64,000 nt of DNA, from positions 1 through 64,000 of IMG/VR virus record IMGVR_UViG_3300026521_000081. One strand, 5' to 3'. Origin of the DNA: a virus. Under the pieces are notes generated by a model. The model had not been told where the DNA came from. It was given only the letters and a program-made list of their open reading frames with translations, and searched no databases. Shown in pieces: positions 45,839 through 53,833 of this stretch (positions are counted from its first letter, which is position 1; each line of letters starts with the position of its first letter). The position numbers were made by a program, and so were the translations under genes.

Positions 45839-48235
45839 TTAACCCATAAAGTCTTTCATTGGGTCATCTTCGTCTTTGTTATCGTCTTCTGGTTTTTCAT
45901 TCGGTACATCGTTCTCTTTCGACGTATCTTTATCTTGTTCTTCTGGCTTGTCTTCCACAACATCACCAGTGTTATCATCACTTACAACTTCTTCTGGTTC
46001 TGTGTCATCTTCTTCACTGTTAAACTTCTCTAATGCTTTGTTTCCTTTCTTTCGTACTTTCTTCATATCTTTATAGAATGTCTCCACACCCTCTTCAATC
46101 TGTTTACTATATTCAACATACTCTTCTAATAGTGGTATGGTTGTCTTACCGTCTACTGTATTGACAATCTTGAGTGTGTCTTTATAATATCCATTTTCAT
46201 TCAGCCATCTACGTACGGCTGACGATTTCATCATTGCACGGAATGCTTCTATATTATCTCCATTTTCACCAATAATTTCGGTAGGGAACATATCCTCATT
46301 CACCATCTCTTTTAGTATATTATCTAGTGTATCAACCATCGTACTAAACATCTCGCTATTGACGTTCTCTTCAGCTTGGTCTACACTAGGTAGTGACACA
46401 GTGGACCTATCGAAGATATCTAACATTAACATCTCTACAAGCTCTTCGTCAGTTGTCTCTTTTACAATATCTTTTACTGCATCGTTCTTTAATAGTGATT
46501 TACGCTCATTAACAATTGATGAAGTAATCGCATTTTTGATATTACTGCGTTGTAATCCATCGTTTGATAAGATGACTTGTGATACTTTAGATAGGAAGTC
46601 ATTGGTTCTCTCTATCTTTCTGATGAGTCTTCTCTTAAAGAGTACGTTTGATGTCTTTACACTCTCTGCATAATCAATATCTTTACTACCATCTACCATC
46701 TCTGGACTAATATGGAGTTTCATATATTGTAACTTTGCTAGTGACTCATCTAGGTCTCTATCAGGTATCTTCTTATCTACATCCATACGTTGTAGGTCAA
46801 CAGATACAGCAGGAATGGCATCATGTTCAAACTCTACAATAATACCTGCTGTCTTTAGGTAATCGCTTATATCTTCTACCTTTAGTAGTCCAGTTGGTAC
46901 AGTGTCTGCCCTATTGTTATAGATAAAATCGTATGCCTCTTGGATACGAACTTCTAACTCCCTGTCATCGTCGTCTAGTTTGACTTTCACCTTTGTAAAC
47001 TGTACAGCATTCTGAACCATTGCAGAGAGTGTTGTGTAACGAACCATTGCTCTAATCCCACCAATAATGGTCAGGTCTTCCAAGGGACTCTTTCCTACAC
47101 CATTTCGTTTATAGTCATATGCTAAGTATGCTACATTTGAAGCATCTAGTACGAGCATCGTGACTTTGTTCTTAGCCATTGTGTTATTAAACATGACATT
47201 GCGAATGAGTTCTAGGTCTTTATCACTGACAAACCCATTGATACCCTCTTTAGACATCATATCGTTTAGCTTCTCTTGAATCGTTTGTTTTAGTAACTCA
47301 GAGGTATGCGGTATAGGTGCTTTCATATTCTCTTTACGTGTGTTATCCGTAGATATTTGTGTCACACGACTCCCCTTTAATGCACGCACCATCTCCGGCT
47401 CTTCTTGGTCGTTGTCTATCTTCAGTTCTGTCTCTTCTAAAGGGAACCCATGTTCATCAAGTAGCAAGATATATCTCAAATGGTTCGATGGTTCATTCTT
47501 TAACGTAACAGGAATAATAGACTCCATCGGCCACTCTAATACTGTTGGTCTATCGATATGCTCACCAGGTATATTTCCTAATGATATAAGGTTACGTATC
47601 TTCTCTAACTTCTTTCTAACACCAAAGGCTTCTGTATCTATGTTTAATGTTGGTTTATGCTTCGCTATCTTCTTAATGTTTCTAGTAATAGTAAAGTCAT
47701 CTGTGTTAATACTGTATGTATCTCCGTCCTCTTTGTCCATACCTAATGCGTTGTCAAACTTATCACCAATACAGATAAAAGCGAATGCACCTGGATTATA
47801 TGCCTTATAGACCCAGTCATATAGTTTCTTATCAACACCATAAAACCCAGTAAAGTCAGCAGATTGAATATCAATAATCTCTCGTTTCAGCTCATGACTC
47901 AAGAGTGTATTGTCCAACTTGTGTATAAAGTTTGTGGTAATCATATCCGTCGGCGATGTGATAGAGGATACTAAAATCTCAACCGCTAACTCTAAGTCTG
48001 GATTCTCAACAAGGAGTGTATCGATGTTATTACGTTTCATCTTGTTGTATTTATAAACAGAAGAGAGGTCTTTAAAATCGACTATCTCTTTGTTACTTGG
48101 TTGGTTATTTTGTGTAGCACTTTGTCCCATCTCTTTCACTTCTGCATCACTTATCTTCTTGTATCTAGAGAGTACCTCTTTACGTCTGTTGAGTGGCATT
48201 ACACCACGATTATTTACGCTCTTCTTTTTACGCAT
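45839..48235 (-). CDS. Probable portal protein, 798 aa
   Basis: The portal is the dodecameric ring through which DNA enters and leaves the head. The ATG at 48235 is chosen because GGAGG sits five bases upstream; the open frame extends further without a ribosome site. Portal-like features are an early NPDLELAVEILVSSI helix, a long beta/helix core, and a segment LAKLQYMKLHISPEMV followed by YAESVKTSNVLFKRRLIRKIER resembling the helical stem-to-crown region of T4 gp20. The C-terminal ~60 residues are an extremely acidic, disordered tail ending MKDFMG. Length fits jumbo-phage portals. No single motif is decisive. Confidence 0.65.
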   Translation of the reverse strand: MRKKKSVNNRGVMPLNRRKEVLSRYKKISDAEVKEMGQSATQNNQPSNKEIVDFKDLSSVYKYNKMKRNNIDTLLVENPDLELAVEILVSSITSPTDMITTNFIHKLDNTLLSHELKREIIDIQSADFTGFYGVDKKLYDWVYKAYNPGAFAFICIGDKFDNALGMDKEDGDTYSINTDDFTITRNIKKIAKHKPTLNIDTEAFGVRKKLEKIRNLISLGNIPGEHIDRPTVLEWPMESIIPVTLKNEPSNHLRYILLLDEHGFPLEETELKIDNDQEEPEMVRALKGSRVTQISTDNTRKENMKAPIPHTSELLKQTIQEKLNDMMSKEGINGFVSDKDLELIRNVMFNNTMAKNKVTMLVLDASNVAYLAYDYKRNGVGKSPLEDLTIIGGIRAMVRYTTLSAMVQNAVQFTKVKVKLDDDDRELEVRIQEAYDFIYNNRADTVPTGLLKVEDISDYLKTAGIIVEFEHDAIPAVSVDLQRMDVDKKIPDRDLDESLAKLQYMKLHISPEMVDGSKDIDYAESVKTSNVLFKRRLIRKIERTNDFLSKVSQVILSNDGLQRSNIKNAITSSIVNERKSLLKNDAVKDIVKETTDEELVEMLMLDIFDRSTVSLPSVDQAEENVNSEMFSTMVDTLDNILKEMVNEDMFPTEIIGENGDNIEAFRAMMKSSAVRRWLNENGYYKDTLKIVNTVDGKTTIPLLEEYVEYSKQIEEGVETFYKDMKKVRKKGNKALEKFNSEEDDTEPEEVVSDDNTGDVVEDKPEEQDKDTSKENDVPNEKPEDDNKDEDDPMKDFMG

Positions 48236-48282
48236 ATTGACCTCCACGTCACTTAGTTGAAATCCCAAAATAGGAGAACTCA

Positions 48283-50238
48283 ATGAACAGATTGGATAAC
48301 AACAAATATCTTCTATCGACACTCTCATTGGTAAAGTCAATCATTTGTAAGTCACATACAACAGCTGTCCATATGAATAAGAAGTTTGCAGAATATGGTG
48401 TAGAGTACGATAAGCTCGATAAGTCTACATGGCCATACTACTTGAATATCTGTGGAAAGCCACATAGTGCAAATACAACTATCACTATGACATCGATGGA
48501 CACGAACGAGATATTCGAAGTCACAAGAGATACCTTACTAGAACACCCAAGAACACATGCAAAGTTACTGGAGTTCGGAACACTCTTTGATACACTCACA
48601 TCGATGTATACGGGGCAAGAAGTCTATATACGTGGTCTCATCGCTGATGTCACATACGAAGATTTAGATACCTTTGATGGGGATATCTTGCACTACAACA
48701 AAGACTTAGTAGAAGAGAATGAAGTAAACTTGATATCTTCACTCTCTTTTGTATCCGGAAGGTTCTTATCTAGGTGGGTAAACAGAGAGTACTTACTTAC
48801 AGATAATCTCTATGCTCCTGCTGTATATGCAACATACGTTTCATTCTTAACAAAACAACTCTTATCGATGCGACTAAAAAATATCACAACGAATGAGGTA
48901 CATACCTACTATCAGGATATGATACTCGCATCAAACTTTAATATCGTAGAGCATAAAGAGGTTTTAAACAAAGCATCAACATTATGGCTTGTAAAGAACA
49001 TCAAGTCACTAGGATATCATATTGGTTCACACGAAACAATGGATAAAGTTATTCGCAAGGTACTATCACCATCTGGATTTACAGTGGAAGTCATTAATGT
49101 GTCAAATAGAGAAGACAAAGATGATACACTCACATTAGAGGATTATATATCTAAAGATGTAGAGAGCACTGAACTATTGACATTCCTACCAAGTCTCATC
49201 TATGAAGATAATTTAACAGAACAATATCGTTCCGGTACAGTTAGATATAAACAGATACTCGATGAACTCACGCGTGTGCGTGGAATCTCTGAAAAAACAA
49301 AAGTAATGATTATTAGCTTACGTTCATTTGTCTCTGATATAGAGATAACAAACCCAGAGATAATACAGAAAGCTATCTTAAAGACACTCTTTCAAGATGA
49401 AGCAGAATACTTAATAGATACAACATATGGTAGAATACTCATGACAAACAGAGAGCTCTACTACTCTACGCTCATAGCATTTTTCAAACTCTATCAGATA
49501 GATGGGTATGAGAGTGTCAAGAATGTCTCTATTGATAATATCTTTATTAAGACTGACGTAGATACTTCTACACTCACAACAGATGAAGAGAGACAAGAGA
49601 AGTTAGATGCTATACATGACGCAATAGATTTAATACTAGATTCAAATGCAAACAATGTAGAGAAACAGATACTCTGTAAGACACTCATAAATTATGAATC
49701 GAGTAATACAAATAACGAGATACTCACACACGAGATTGAATTGTTAAGAAAGGAGATTGTAGAAGAGATACTCTTAGAAGTGGATATGACATTAGGAGAG
49801 TACCAAGATACAGATAGACTCTTTGACAATGACACGCGAGATACCCTCGTACAAGTCTATAAACTGTTTGGTATTGAATTCGATGCCACGCATAATATCA
49901 TTACGAAGTTGACAAATGCATCATCACTCTTTAATAAGCTGACATCGTATACTATCACAAGTGTCATAGACTCTAACATTGTGGATGGAAATTGTGAGAT
50001 TGAGCCGAATATGACATTAGAAGGAGAGACAATTATTAAGGTCACTGATGTGACATCTTATTGTCAAGGTGCCGTAGCTGACGTAGAAGCATTCGGTGGA
50101 GAGATGTTAGATACGCTCTCTATTGTAGGTACAGATGTATTAGAAGAGGTAGAGACAAGAGTATTAGAACCAGATATATCCGTAGTGCAAGAGATGGAAG
50201 ATGACTATTTAAAGGTAGTAAGACCAAGATTAAAGTAA
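48283..50238 (+). CDS. Large virion-type protein, 651 aa
   Basis: Not recognised. It is divergent from the portal gene with a 47-nt gap and starts after ATAGGAGAACTCA. The protein is mostly helical to residue ~540, then has beta-rich segments (TSVIDSNIVDGNCEIEPNM) and an acidic end. Hydrophobic core patterns such as ISSLSFVSGRFLSRWV suggest a folded structural protein rather than an enzyme. A classic plus-strand terminator follows, so it is monocistronic. Confidence 0.65.
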   Translation: MNRLDNNKYLLSTLSLVKSIICKSHTTAVHMNKKFAEYGVEYDKLDKSTWPYYLNICGKPHSANTTITMTSMDTNEIFEVTRDTLLEHPRTHAKLLEFGTLFDTLTSMYTGQEVYIRGLIADVTYEDLDTFDGDILHYNKDLVEENEVNLISSLSFVSGRFLSRWVNREYLLTDNLYAPAVYATYVSFLTKQLLSMRLKNITTNEVHTYYQDMILASNFNIVEHKEVLNKASTLWLVKNIKSLGYHIGSHETMDKVIRKVLSPSGFTVEVINVSNREDKDDTLTLEDYISKDVESTELLTFLPSLIYEDNLTEQYRSGTVRYKQILDELTRVRGISEKTKVMIISLRSFVSDIEITNPEIIQKAILKTLFQDEAEYLIDTTYGRILMTNRELYYSTLIAFFKLYQIDGYESVKNVSIDNIFIKTDVDTSTLTTDEERQEKLDAIHDAIDLILDSNANNVEKQILCKTLINYESSNTNNEILTHEIELLRKEIVEEILLEVDMTLGEYQDTDRLFDNDTRDTLVQVYKLFGIEFDATHNIITKLTNASSLFNKLTSYTITSVIDSNIVDGNCEIEPNMTLEGETIIKVTDVTSYCQGAVADVEAFGGEMLDTLSIVGTDVLEEVETRVLEPDISVVQEMEDDYLKVVRPRLK

Positions 50239-50252
50239 AAAAAATGTAATAA

Positions 50253-50275
50253 ATGCTAACCACAATGGTTAGCAT
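50253..50275 (+). terminator. Terminator of the 651-aa gene
   Basis: A 10-bp stem (ATGCTAACCA and complement, 3-nt loop) is followed by ATGTTTTAT on the plus strand. Confidence 0.75.
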
Positions 50276-50306
50276 ATGTTTTATAAGGTTACTCTTTTTA
50301 CTTTGC

Positions 50307-50346
50307 TGTGCCATATCGAACAATAAGTCGGAGTTAAAATGGCACA
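50307..50346 (-). terminator. Possible end of the 141-aa gene unit (long-loop hairpin)
   Basis: TGTGCCAT and ATGGCACA are 8-base complementary arms around a 24-nt loop, 23 nt past the stop of the minus gene ending at 50369. There is no clear T-tract, so termination is uncertain; it could instead be a structured 3' region. Confidence 0.3.
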
Positions 50347-50368
50347 CTTTTAATATCTGACAACTTGT

Positions 50369-50794
50369 TTATCCCCTTAAAAATGACTCGGTCTCAGACC
50401 ACTCTGACAAGAGTGATACTCTACGCCGTATTTCAAACTCATTATCGATTGGTATAGGGTATGAACTATCAAAGATAGCTAACTCAATATCATCATCTTC
50501 TTTAAGACTTCTCACTAAGTCTTTCAGGTTCTGGGTATCCCCATCAAATATATACTGTTTCATATCATCTTCTTCGAACTCGCTTTTGATGCCATCATCG
50601 TACCTATTATAGGTGATATATGTTTTACCCCTAACGAGGACTTCTTTTCCAAGAACTATGTCATCGCCATCTATTTTGTATATTTTATCTTTATAGATAA
50701 CAGTATTATGACTTCCTTTATCTATTCTAGCGATAAAACCTCTTAGTTTATCTTGCATTATTATTTTCTTTACTTTCTCACTTACGTTTTTCAT
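50369..50794 (-). CDS. Unknown acidic protein, 141 aa
   Basis: Not recognised. A short basic N-terminal helix is followed by a small beta domain (HNTVIYKDKIYKIDGDDIVLGKEVLVRGKTYITY), then an acidic helical end. It follows AAAGGATAACAA and belongs to the TATATTAT promoter class, with the conserved leader element between promoter and gene. Several short inverted repeats occur in the coding DNA near its 3' end, fewer than in the neighbour at 50984. Probably an early accessory protein. Confidence 0.7.
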   Translation of the reverse strand: MKNVSEKVKKIIMQDKLRGFIARIDKGSHNTVIYKDKIYKIDGDDIVLGKEVLVRGKTYITYNRYDDGIKSEFEEDDMKQYIFDGDTQNLKDLVRSLKEDDDIELAIFDSSYPIPIDNEFEIRRRVSLLSEWSETESFLRG

Positions 50795-50828
50795 TTGTTA
50801 TCCTTTATGATAGTTAATTATTATTGTG

Positions 50829-50875
50829 CATTACCACATCCTGGACTATGGCCAAACCAAATATATGCCAGACTA
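50829..50875 (-). promoter_or_regulatory. Conserved 5'-leader element, copy 1 (CTGG/CCAG hairpin)
   Basis: On the plus strand the pattern is CATTACC...CTGGACTATG...CCAGACTA over 47 nt; the same pattern with the same length occurs at 63353. It lies between promoter and ribosome site of the 141-aa gene, so it is transcribed in the 5' untranslated region. Function unknown. Confidence 0.6.
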
Positions 50876-50905
50876 TTATATTGGTTTTAGTATTCAATAC
50901 GCTAT

Positions 50906-50928
50906 AATAATATATAGGTAAAAAAAAA
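50906..50928 (-). promoter_or_regulatory. TATATTAT promoter core with eight-T tract, 141-aa gene
   Basis: On the minus strand GTATCC, a run of eight T, ACCTATATATTATAGCGTATTG. It is identical to the 52215 site up to the core. Confidence 0.75.
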
Positions 50929-50957
50929 GGATACACAATAAATAAAAAAAGAATATT

Positions 50958-50981
50958 CTTAGTGGTCTAACGACCACTAAG
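50958..50981 (-). terminator. Terminator of the MYG1-like gene
   Basis: CTTAGTGGTC and its complement with a 4-nt loop; on the minus strand AATATTC and a run of seven T follow. Confidence 0.85.
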
Positions 50982-50983
50982 TG

Positions 50984-52084
50984 TTAACCATAGATAACTA
51001 AATCTATGTAGATTTTCTCTTTTACTGGAATCTTTATTCCTACGACTTCTCCAGGGTACGGGACTAAGTCCTGTTCTTTGTAAATACCAAAGAACCCACC
51101 CTTGTGAGTGAATATTTGGAATTGAACATTGTGTTCCGAGTCCAATGAGAACTTCCCACCAAACTTACCCTCTTCAAGAGGGATTTGCGTTACGCCCCAC
51201 CCCTCCTGCTTTTTGTCGTAGTTTACGACAAAGTCTGCACGACCAATACAGAACTTTGCTGGAACGAACCTTTCCCCTTTTTGGATTATGATGAACTTCA
51301 CCCCATTTACCTCCTTTACAGGAGTCGATGAAGCTAAGTCATCAATCTTCTTTTGGATTTCCTCCCTCTTTTGTTTATTTTGCTCGGAAACCACCTGAGC
51401 TAAACTGTAATCGCCTATGTTCCCCGTCTCGAACATATACTGGTCGGAAATATCCTTTATTGCTTTAACGCTATCCTCTAGAGATTTGTTTTCCATATTC
51501 TGGAGTAACATTACGGTTGCATTAACCGCAACCTTGAAGTTCTTGTCTTGTGTTTCGCCATAGACATCTTCGGGGTCGTTCATACCCTGAATCAATTTTA
51601 TTAGAGGGTGGTCAGCCCTCTGCTCAATCCCACAATCGTGTTTGTCGACGATGTCAACAAGCCCCTTAATGTATCTACTTACATTAGAGAGAAATGGACC
51701 GTCATTCCATGGACATTGCCCAGTTTCACAACTCACAAATAGTGGTCTCGTCAATGCCACTAAAATTAGCCCTGCTGAGGACTTCCCATAAAGGTCATCC
51801 CCCTCTTTGAATTGATGGTGGTCAAAGCGACCACCGAAAATTTTCCCAACTGGGAACGTCTGGGACATATAGTCCCCAGAGTATAAAGACACCGAATTGT
51901 CTTTATACTCTCCATTGACGTCCACCACGACGTCAAATCCCTCACTAGGGATATCTCTACCCCTAGTGATTTTCACATCCACTCTAGGAAATGCTAGCTT
52001 GATGAGTGCTATTGCTAGCACCTCATCTGCGTGGAACACACCATTGTGTGTCAAAATATTTAGTGTATTTGTTGTGTTAGTCAT
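50984..52084 (-). CDS. MYG1/UPF0160-like DHH-superfamily protein in hairpin-saturated DNA, 366 aa
   Basis: The protein begins ILTHNGVFHADEVLA (H13, H18, D20), then VVVDVNG (D55) and FDHHQ (D88-H90), the metal-binding signature of MYG1-type proteins; the yeast and human members are reported as 3'-5' RNA exonucleases. Length matches the family. Odd feature: the coding DNA is a near-continuous chain of short inverted repeats with small loops, e.g. arms at 51212-51220/51224-51232, 51817-51823/51829-51835, 51879-51891/51898-51910, 51915-51922/51929-51936 and 51942-51950/51961-51969. The start follows AAAGGATATAGT. It is a monocistronic unit with a TATATTAT promoter and strong terminator. Confidence 0.8.
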   Translation of the reverse strand: MTNTTNTLNILTHNGVFHADEVLAIALIKLAFPRVDVKITRGRDIPSEGFDVVVDVNGEYKDNSVSLYSGDYMSQTFPVGKIFGGRFDHHQFKEGDDLYGKSSAGLILVALTRPLFVSCETGQCPWNDGPFLSNVSRYIKGLVDIVDKHDCGIEQRADHPLIKLIQGMNDPEDVYGETQDKNFKVAVNATVMLLQNMENKSLEDSVKAIKDISDQYMFETGNIGDYSLAQVVSEQNKQKREEIQKKIDDLASSTPVKEVNGVKFIIIQKGERFVPAKFCIGRADFVVNYDKKQEGWGVTQIPLEEGKFGGKFSLDSEHNVQFQIFTHKGGFFGIYKEQDLVPYPGEVVGIKIPVKEKIYIDLVIYG

Positions 52085-52118
52085 ACTATATCCTTTATGA
52101 TATTTTAATTATGTTCCG

Positions 52119-52164
52119 AATTACCGGAGAGTGGTCTATTACGCATACAATGAGTGCCACACTT
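52119..52164 (-). promoter_or_regulatory. 5'-leader element, copy 2 with compensated pair (GTGG/CCAC)
   Basis: Diverged copy of the leader element: ATTACC...GTGGTCTATT...CCACACTT. Where other copies have CTGG/CCAG this has GTGG/CCAC, so pairing is kept while sequence changes; an outer GAG/CTT extension also pairs. Confidence 0.5.
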
Positions 52165-52214
52165 CTCATTGCTATCAATACTCCTAAACGACTAAGAGTA
52201 ATTCAATACACTAC

Positions 52215-52236
52215 AATAATATATAGGTAAAAAAAA
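52215..52236 (-). promoter_or_regulatory. TATATTATTG promoter core with eight-T tract, MYG1-like gene
   Basis: On the minus strand GTATCC, eight T, ACCTATATATTATTGTAGTG. Confidence 0.75.
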
Positions 52237-52256
52237 GGATACACAACGAGTGGTGT

Positions 52257-52273
52257 GTGACTCACAGAGTCAC
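52257..52273 (-). terminator. Terminator of the TraB-like gene
   Basis: A 7-bp stem GTGACTC/GAGTCAC at the stop codon, followed on the minus strand by a second small ACACA/TGTGT hairpin and the T-tract of the next promoter. Confidence 0.55.
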
Positions 52274-52846
52274 TTCTACCACATCGTATCCCATCATTTC
52301 CATCAGACCCAAGATACTCATATCTTTATCATTGTATGGTTCACGTACCACGTGACCACCGCCAACAGCTATGAGTGTCACATCATCTGATTCCATAGCT
52401 TTGATAATCTTTGCTGTCCAGTAGACATCTCTCATAACCATCTCTTTTGTTTCGTCTGCTGCACCTGCCAACATAATCTTAATTCCCTCATAATTATCAT
52501 CTTTAAAGAGCGATGCGAATATCCTATCTATACCATTTGGTTCTGCTGGTGCAAAGTTTTCCTCGCAAGTTTCAAGTCCTTCAGAACCTTTCAGCATATA
52601 CCACATATCCATTGGATAACTATCTGGTAATCTCTTCATATATGTTAAGATAATGTTCTCTTTTGTTCTACCCAAATACTTTGATACCTTCTCTGCATAA
52701 TGGTCTAGAGATACTTCTGTGTAGATTTTGTCAATCCCTACTATTGTCTTCTCTAAGTCATCTACTTCAAATATCCCAGCGATATGAATCGTAGGTACGA
52801 TTCTGCCAATTAATTTTCCGTCTTTTTTAATGTCAAAATATTTCAT
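52262..52846 (-). CDS. TraB/PrgY/GumN-family protein, 194 aa
   Basis: Family signs are an N-terminal GRIVPTIHIAGI (cf. GTxHxG), an acidic EVSLDH segment, an MRDVYWTAKI stretch and a C-terminal VGGGHVV followed by ILGLMEMMGYDVVEV (cf. GxxHLxGxxGLxxLLxxxGY). Members are metal-dependent, protease-like proteins; bacterial PrgY/TraB blocks a peptide pheromone. The ATG at 52846 with AAAGGA upstream is preferred to the longer frame. It is rare in phages as far as I know and could neutralise a host peptide signal or toxin, which is speculation. Its upstream region has the leader element and a variant promoter. Confidence 0.7.
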   Translation of the reverse strand: MKYFDIKKDGKLIGRIVPTIHIAGIFEVDDLEKTIVGIDKIYTEVSLDHYAEKVSKYLGRTKENIILTYMKRLPDSYPMDMWYMLKGSEGLETCEENFAPAEPNGIDRIFASLFKDDNYEGIKIMLAGAADETKEMVMRDVYWTAKIIKAMESDDVTLIAVGGGHVVREPYNDKDMSILGLMEMMGYDVVEVTL

Positions 52847-52890
52847 TTGTTTTATTCCTTTAAGAATTGTTTTCTTTATAATTTGTATCA

Positions 52891-52939
52891 CATTACTGAT
52901 TACTGGATTATGAACATACGCATACATAGCACCAGACTA
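52891..52939 (-). promoter_or_regulatory. 5'-leader element, copy 3
   Basis: CATTACTGATTACTGG...CATAGCACCAGACTA; the same order as copies at 50829 and 63353, with CTGG/CCAG and an inner TATG/CATA pair, two bases longer. Confidence 0.6.
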
Positions 52940-52968
52940 AACTATGTATGAACCACTATTACACGTTA

Positions 52969-52987
52969 ATGATATACATACAAAAAA
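52969..52987 (-). promoter_or_regulatory. Variant promoter core TATATCATT, TraB-like gene
   Basis: On the minus strand TTTTTTGTATGTATATCATTAACG. One change from the TATATTATT core, a six-T tract, and the same leader element downstream support it. Confidence 0.5.
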
Positions 52988-52993
52988 TACCAG

Positions 52994-53025
52994 TATGATA
53001 CAGTGCCATATGGCACTGTATCATA
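52994..53025 (-). terminator. 32-nt palindromic terminator of the RNA polymerase beta-C operon
   Basis: A 15-bp perfect stem (TATGATACAGTGCCA and complement) centred on TA overlaps the stop codon at 53021. On the minus strand the sequence continues CTGGTATTTTTTG. Confidence 0.8.
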
Positions 53026-53677
53026 GACTAATGTCAATGTGCATCGCTTTAAAGTATGCACTTAATGTCTTTGTGGCTTGTGTCTTTGTGACAAATGGTG
53101 CGAGTTCACTTTTACTCACTTTACCGTTTTTAAAGAGTAGTCCATTGAGTGCATTACTCGCTTGCACATCTCCACCACGCACACCTAGAAACTCATCGAG
53201 TGTATTGTTTAGACCAAGTGGTTTCATTACTTGTACTTCTTGCAGTGTAATTCTGCCTGACGCACTGTTACCTGCTACTTGTCCAGTAATTCTATTCCGA
53301 GTCTTTCTATGCTTGTGTACGTTAAAATTCTTTAAGATATGCTGTGATGCTCTACGGATAGACATATACATTACGGCATATTCTACCTCAGGTGTATAGA
53401 CAAAGTCACCTCGCGTAATAGTGAGCTTCTGGTAGATATCAAACCCTAACCATTTTGCTATATCTACATTTCTATCAAAGTCTAACTCTACTTCACTATC
53501 TAATGGAGAGAACAACCTCAACGAGTGTCTACCGCTACGAAATTTCTCTATCATAGATTCATAGTCTTTCTTACTCATCTTTGGTAGCTTCTCTTTATAA
53601 ATCTTTGTGTTAAACCCAGATGGGTCTAACTTTGCTACGACTTCTAAGATAAACTGCTCTACATCTTTTCTTGCCAT
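53021..53677 (-). CDS. RNA polymerase beta subunit C-terminal part, 218 aa
   Basis: It corresponds to the end of bacterial beta, the clamp-connecting region that embraces beta-prime. Order of matches: KMSKKDYESMIEKFRSGR (cf. TFSDEEVMRLAENLRKG), VYTPEVEYAVMYMSI (cf. VTVGYMYMLKL), GNSASGRITLQEVQVMKPLG (cf. GGQRFGEMEVWALEAYG), TLDEFLGVRGGDV (cf. TLQEMLTVKSDDV) and FKAMHIDISL (cf. IRSLGINIEL). It begins where the 1,337-aa beta at 20541-24554 stops, so the two polypeptides together make one beta. It lies 28 kb away in an operon with a RecA-like ATPase. The QQPLGG loop is replaced by NRITGQVAG. Confidence 0.88.
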   Translation of the reverse strand: MARKDVEQFILEVVAKLDPSGFNTKIYKEKLPKMSKKDYESMIEKFRSGRHSLRLFSPLDSEVELDFDRNVDIAKWLGFDIYQKLTITRGDFVYTPEVEYAVMYMSIRRASQHILKNFNVHKHRKTRNRITGQVAGNSASGRITLQEVQVMKPLGLNNTLDEFLGVRGGDVQASNALNGLLFKNGKVSKSELAPFVTKTQATKTLSAYFKAMHIDISL

Positions 53678-53823
53678 AAGAACGCCTCTTGCTTTCTATC
53701 AATTGCTTTGTCCGCAATGAGTACTTTCTTGTCTGCTTGTTTTGTATGTTCATCTATGACTTTGTTATCGTTTAAGATAGCAATAATCAAAAATGAAATA
53801 CTGTATGCTATGAATGCCTTCAT
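53659..53823 (-). CDS. Small single-pass membrane protein, 54 aa
   Basis: An N-terminal hydrophobic helix AFIAYSISFLIIAIL is followed by a charged helix rich in Lys/Asp (DEHTKQADKKVLIADKAID). The ATG at 53823 has AAAGG upstream; the gene overlaps the beta-C start by 19 nt and begins 10 nt after the 252-aa gene ends. The shape resembles small inner-membrane spanin or lysis-accessory proteins, but there is no lysis gene next to it. Confidence 0.6.
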   Translation of the reverse strand: MKAFIAYSISFLIIAILNDNKVIDEHTKQADKKVLIADKAIDRKQEAFLWQEKM

Positions 53824-53833
53824 CACTACGCCT

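Noticed and set aside
50120-50347. 75-aa minus-strand frame with a hydrophobic stretch
   Set aside because: It overlaps the terminator and the 3' end of the 651-aa plus-strand gene, and lacks a ribosome site.
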